From assembly GCA_946538475.1 (NCBI GenBank), contig CAMNGN010000088.1, positions 1-7,914 of the forward strand: a stretch of DNA of 7,914 nucleotides. Direction: 5' to 3'. Both the position numbers and the translations under genes were made by a program. Below the pieces are notes generated by a model. It saw only the letters and a program-made list of their open reading frames with translations. It was not told the DNA's origin and made no database searches. Positions 5,040 to 7,914 of this stretch are shown piece after piece (position 1 is the stretch's first letter; each line of letters starts with the position of its first letter). The stretch comes from an uncultured Blautia sp. GTDB lineage: Bacteria; Bacillota; Clostridia; Lachnospirales; Lachnospiraceae.

Positions 5040-6056
5040 TTATTGTATAACTTTTACAGTGTCCCTGATAACGAGATGTGACTTCATCACGATCCTGTTT
5101 TTTTCCGGTTGATTTCCTTTCAGAATATCGATCAGAAGCTCCGCTGCTCTTCTACCTCGATATCCGGCATCCTGATGCACAGTGGTGAGAGCCGGTCTGT
5201 GAAATCTGCCGTACATATTATCATCGAATCCTATTACCGAGATATCCTCCGGTACCCTGACCCCCTGGTCGGTGAGTGCATTGATCAGCTGCACGGCAAA
5301 CAGATCTGAGCAGCAGAAAACAGCTGTATAGTTCTTTGCTTTTCGGGCAACCCTGTGAAGGCTGCGATCCATCTCTTCTTTCTCAGTATGCAGCTGAAGA
5401 AAATTTCGGTCGGAATACTCAATTCCCGCCTCTTTCAATGCTATGCGGTATCCGCGGAAGCGTTCAAGGTCAACGCCGACCTGATTGTCAGATAAAAACG
5501 CAATTTTGCGATGGCCGCATTTGATCAAATATCTGACGGCATCATAGGCCCCCTGTCTGTCATCCAGGCCTATATTCACATAGTTTTTGAGCATTTCTTC
5601 AGAGTAAGTATCCATAAGCACTACCGGTTTACGATATTTTTCCGTCACTCTTTGCCCGTCGTCATCCAGCATACAGAACAGGATCAGTCCATCCGCATTC
5701 CAGGTAGAAATATGGCTGATGATCTCTGCGATATCATCGGAGATATATACCATCATATAGTATCCCGCACTGCGTATGGCATCCTCTAATCCGCCGATCA
5801 TCTCACATACAAAGGGATCCTGCAGCAGCGTTATATATCTGTCGGGCCTCGATTTGAGAACCACGCCTATAATTTTCGACTCATTCTGTGCCAGATTGCG
5901 GGCACTGATGTTCGGTACATATTCCACTTCTTCCAGAAATTTCTGCACCTTTTTGATCGTCTCCGGTGAAACTTCTTTTGTTTTTCCATGGATCACATTA
6001 GAAACGGTAGTTGTACTTACGTCAAGCTGTGCAGCAATTTCCTTGATCGTAATCAT
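5040..6056 (-). CDS. LacI-family transcriptional regulator
   Basis: The 338-residue protein has the standard LacI-family length and order. An N-terminal helix-turn-helix (residues 3-24: TIKEIAAQLDVS, then TTTVSNVIHGK) carries Thr15-Thr16 at the base-reading positions, as in PurR (VSTTTVSHV). A hinge helix, ISARNLAQNESKIIGVV, has Leu55 at the usual minor-groove leucine. From about residue 62 to the end is a periplasmic-binding-protein-like effector domain with GLILFCM, RKIAFLSD, FCCSDLFAVQLINAL and the conserved DISVIGFDD. Such proteins bind operators as dimers and release or bind DNA in response to a sugar. The start ATG (6056) has GGGGAGGAG just upstream. A terminator follows, then the transporter promoter, so it probably controls the transporter and perhaps the isomerase. 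No clear promoter is visible in the 50-base gap upstream, so it may be read through from the Na/Pi gene or from a promoter inside it. Confidence 0.96.
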   Translation of the reverse strand: MITIKEIAAQLDVSTTTVSNVIHGKTKEVSPETIKKVQKFLEEVEYVPNISARNLAQNESKIIGVVLKSRPDRYITLLQDPFVCEMIGGLEDAIRSAGYYMMVYISDDIAEIISHISTWNADGLILFCMLDDDGQRVTEKYRKPVVLMDTYSEEMLKNYVNIGLDDRQGAYDAVRYLIKCGHRKIAFLSDNQVGVDLERFRGYRIALKEAGIEYSDRNFLQLHTEKEEMDRSLHRVARKAKNYTAVFCCSDLFAVQLINALTDQGVRVPEDISVIGFDDNMYGRFHRPALTTVHQDAGYRGRRAAELLIDILKGNQPEKNRIVMKSHLVIRDTVKVIQ

Positions 6057-6093
6057 CTTTTTCTCCTCCCCGGCGAGAATTTACAAAATCATC

Positions 6094-6109
6094 TGATAAT
6101 AATGTATCA
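6094..6109. repeat. TGATA(N6)TATCA dyad upstream of the LacI-family gene
   Basis: TGATA (6094-6098) and TATCA (6105-6109) form a short perfect dyad that includes the stop codon of the Na/Pi gene, 38 bases upstream of the regulator start. It could be an autoregulatory site, but short AT-rich dyads are common by chance. Confidence 0.25.
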
Positions 6110-7909
6110 TATTCCGGCCTCCGCAGCGTCGATCCTCCCCACATACTTTTCGTAAGCCTTCTTATATTCTTTATTGAAATCATCGCTCGACCGCAGCTGT
6201 GAGAAATAATTGTGCTCCCGGTTTGCCAGCTCCGGATGTGCTCGCACCACCGTCGCTTCACCGATATTCGAGCACATATCCGCAATTCTCTTCATGTCGT
6301 TCAGCAGGTTCATAAAGGTCGGATCGGTGTACACGTTACACTTTCCTTCGACCATACGCTTCAGATGATTGGCTTTCAGTTTTCCGGTAAGCTCCTCTGT
6401 CACGTCCACAAGCGGTTCGATCTTGTACGCCGCTTTCACATCTCTCTTCTCAAACGCCCTCTCGGACAGTTCCAGGATCTCTTCCAGAAGGTCTGTCATC
6501 ACCTTAACTTCCGCCTTGGCCGTATCCGAAAATTCCGCATTTGCATCTGCCATGTTCTTTGCACCATCCGCGATGTTCACGGCATGATCTCCAAGTCTTT
6601 CAAAGTCTGTGACCACTTTATAATATTGGTCCAGAATTTCCACCTGGTAAGTCTCTTTAAGATTCGGAAGAAGGCCTACCATATATTTGCTGACCTGATC
6701 TGTCAGATGGTCGATATTCTCTTCTTCGGCATCAATTTCTTCTTTAATATTCTCATCAAAATTCTGAAGCAGTTTAAACGACTTGCGGATATTCTCCCAG
6801 GCCCCACGGAACTGTGCAAGAAGCAGGTCATAGCAGCTGTTAAGCGCAAGCGCCGGCGTCGCATAGAACGCAGGGTTAAGAGCATCCAGCTTCTCTTTGT
6901 ACGGATTTTCGGGAACAGGCTCATCTTTCACCAATCTGCGGCTGAGTCTCTCACATACTCCGATGAACGGGAACAATATGACCGCAGAACCCAGGTTGAA
7001 AACGGTATTCATATCAGCGATCATACCTGAGTTGACCGTCTGCCCCCACAGCCCGCCTAAAACTCCGAACTGATGAAGCAGCGCAACCAGGCCAAGTACC
7101 AGAACGGTTTTCCCCAGGTTGTACAGGATATTCACCACACCGATACGCCGCGCTTCTGCCTTCTGCCCGATGGAACATACGATAGCCGTTGTAACGCAGT
7201 CGCCTAAATATATGCCGACGATAACGGCATAAACGCCCTTGAAAGTCAGCAGACCCGAGGCTGAAAACGCCTGCAGGATACCGACCGTTGCCGATGAGCT
7301 CTGAAGCACAAACGCCACGCCCGCACCTGCCAGATATCCCAGGAAGGGATTACTCCCAAGCCCCGTCAGAAGCCGCTCGAACATCCCGCTCTCCGCCAGC
7401 GTATCCACTGCACCGGTCATATTCATCAGACCTGAAAAAAGAATACCAAACCCGATAGCGATATTTCCCAGTGCTGCCGAATTGCGGAAATTCTTTACTC
7501 CCATAATAAAGATAATACCGATGATCAGTGCAAGCGGAGCAAGGGTGGAAGGTCTGAATATCTGCAGGATCGCTCCTGCTGATGAATCAATATCCAAAAG
7601 CCTGATGATCTGTCCGGTCACCGTTGTACCCACATTTGCTCCGACGATTATCCCCAGCGACTGATGCAGTGTCAGGACACCGGCGGCAACAAGACCCGAA
7701 GTGATGACGATCGTCGCGGTGGACGACTGGATTACTGCCGTCACCGCAAATCCCAGCAGAAAGGCTTTGAACGGATTGTTCGTTACCTTCTCCATTACCA
7801 GCTTCAAAGTTCCCGATGCGCTCGATTTGAGGCCGTCCCCCATCAGGCGCATGCCATAAAGGAACATAGCCAGACCACCGAACAGTGTTAGCAAGTCAAA
7901 TGGACTCAT
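6107..7909 (-). CDS. Na/Pi-cotransporter family protein with C-terminal PhoU-like domain
   Basis: This 600-residue protein of the NptA/YjbB type is expected to import phosphate with sodium, or to adjust phosphate flux, across the cytoplasmic membrane. The membrane half (residues 1 to about 320) shows the two inverted repeats of the family. Repeat one has QSSTATIV (61-68) and GANVGTT (90-96). Repeat two has QSSSATVG (203-210) and GIYLGDC (232-238). The cytoplasmic half (about 340-560) has paired PhoU-like helical bundles with FERLGDHAVNIA (436-447) and NDMKRIADMCSNIGE (about 537-551), which carry the metal-binding (E/D)xxRxxD pattern. The N-terminus, MSPFDLLTLFGGLAMFLYGMRLMGDGLK-like, starts where the family starts, so the gene appears complete, although its Shine-Dalgarno sequence lies beyond the window. 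It ends 50 bases before the LacI-family start with no terminator between. A link to the sugar genes is not expected from function. Confidence 0.93.
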   Translation of the reverse strand: MSPFDLLTLFGGLAMFLYGMRLMGDGLKSSASGTLKLVMEKVTNNPFKAFLLGFAVTAVIQSSTATIVITSGLVAAGVLTLHQSLGIIVGANVGTTVTGQIIRLLDIDSSAGAILQIFRPSTLAPLALIIGIIFIMGVKNFRNSAALGNIAIGFGILFSGLMNMTGAVDTLAESGMFERLLTGLGSNPFLGYLAGAGVAFVLQSSSATVGILQAFSASGLLTFKGVYAVIVGIYLGDCVTTAIVCSIGQKAEARRIGVVNILYNLGKTVLVLGLVALLHQFGVLGGLWGQTVNSGMIADMNTVFNLGSAVILFPFIGVCERLSRRLVKDEPVPENPYKEKLDALNPAFYATPALALNSCYDLLLAQFRGAWENIRKSFKLLQNFDENIKEEIDAEEENIDHLTDQVSKYMVGLLPNLKETYQVEILDQYYKVVTDFERLGDHAVNIADGAKNMADANAEFSDTAKAEVKVMTDLLEEILELSERAFEKRDVKAAYKIEPLVDVTEELTGKLKANHLKRMVEGKCNVYTDPTFMNLLNDMKRIADMCSNIGEATVVRAHPELANREHNYFSQLRSSDDFNKEYKKAYEKYVGRIDAAEAGI

Positions 7910-7914
7910 GTCAA

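Noticed and set aside
6212..7030. A 272-codon plus-strand frame within the Na/Pi gene
   Set aside because: It is antisense to the PhoU-like region of a well-supported gene. The His/Arg/Phe-rich composition is typical of a shadow frame.

Overview
The window looks like part of a chromosome of a gut-type Clostridia, most likely Lachnospiraceae. This is a judgement from several features: strong AGGAGG-type ribosome binding sites, moderate GC coding sequence with AT-rich promoters, a LacI-regulated CUT1 sugar transporter without its own ATPase, a fused Na+/phosphate symporter-PhoU protein, and GC-rich palindromic terminators. No marker gene fixes the genus.

All six supported genes lie on the minus strand, so the direction of transcription is from high to low coordinates. 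In that order: a Na/Pi-cotransporter family protein with a C-terminal PhoU-like domain (7909-6107); a LacI-family regulator (6056-5040), followed by an AT-rich terminator; a promoter region with inverted repeats (about 4875-4980); a sugar ABC transporter set of solute-binding protein (4844-3570), MalF-type permease (3442-2396) and MalG-type permease (2396-1524), closed by a strong hairpin terminator (1473-1517); and, from its own promoter, a divergent sugar isomerase of the L-arabinose/L-fucose isomerase superfamily (1405 to the left edge, C-terminus cut off). A GC-rich hairpin with a T tract sits between the binding-protein and permease genes. It probably lowers transcription into the permeases.

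The simplest reading is a sugar uptake and conversion locus. The binding protein captures an extracellular sugar or oligosaccharide, the two permeases import it using an ATPase encoded elsewhere (MsmX/MsmK type), the isomerase converts an aldose to a ketose in the cytoplasm, and the adjacent LacI protein senses a related ligand and controls the locus. The layout resembles the B. subtilis arabino-oligosaccharide AraNPQ transporter plus AraA, but the isomerase is divergent and the sugar cannot be named from sequence alone. The Na/Pi gene is probably functionally unrelated.

I see no phage, IS transposase, CRISPR array, RNA gene, toxin-antitoxin or defence genes, and no clear evidence of an undescribed system. 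The more interesting points are the divergent isomerase with a conserved catalytic quartet, a binding protein without a lipobox cysteine, the palindromic intergenic elements, and candidate operators at the two sugar promoters.
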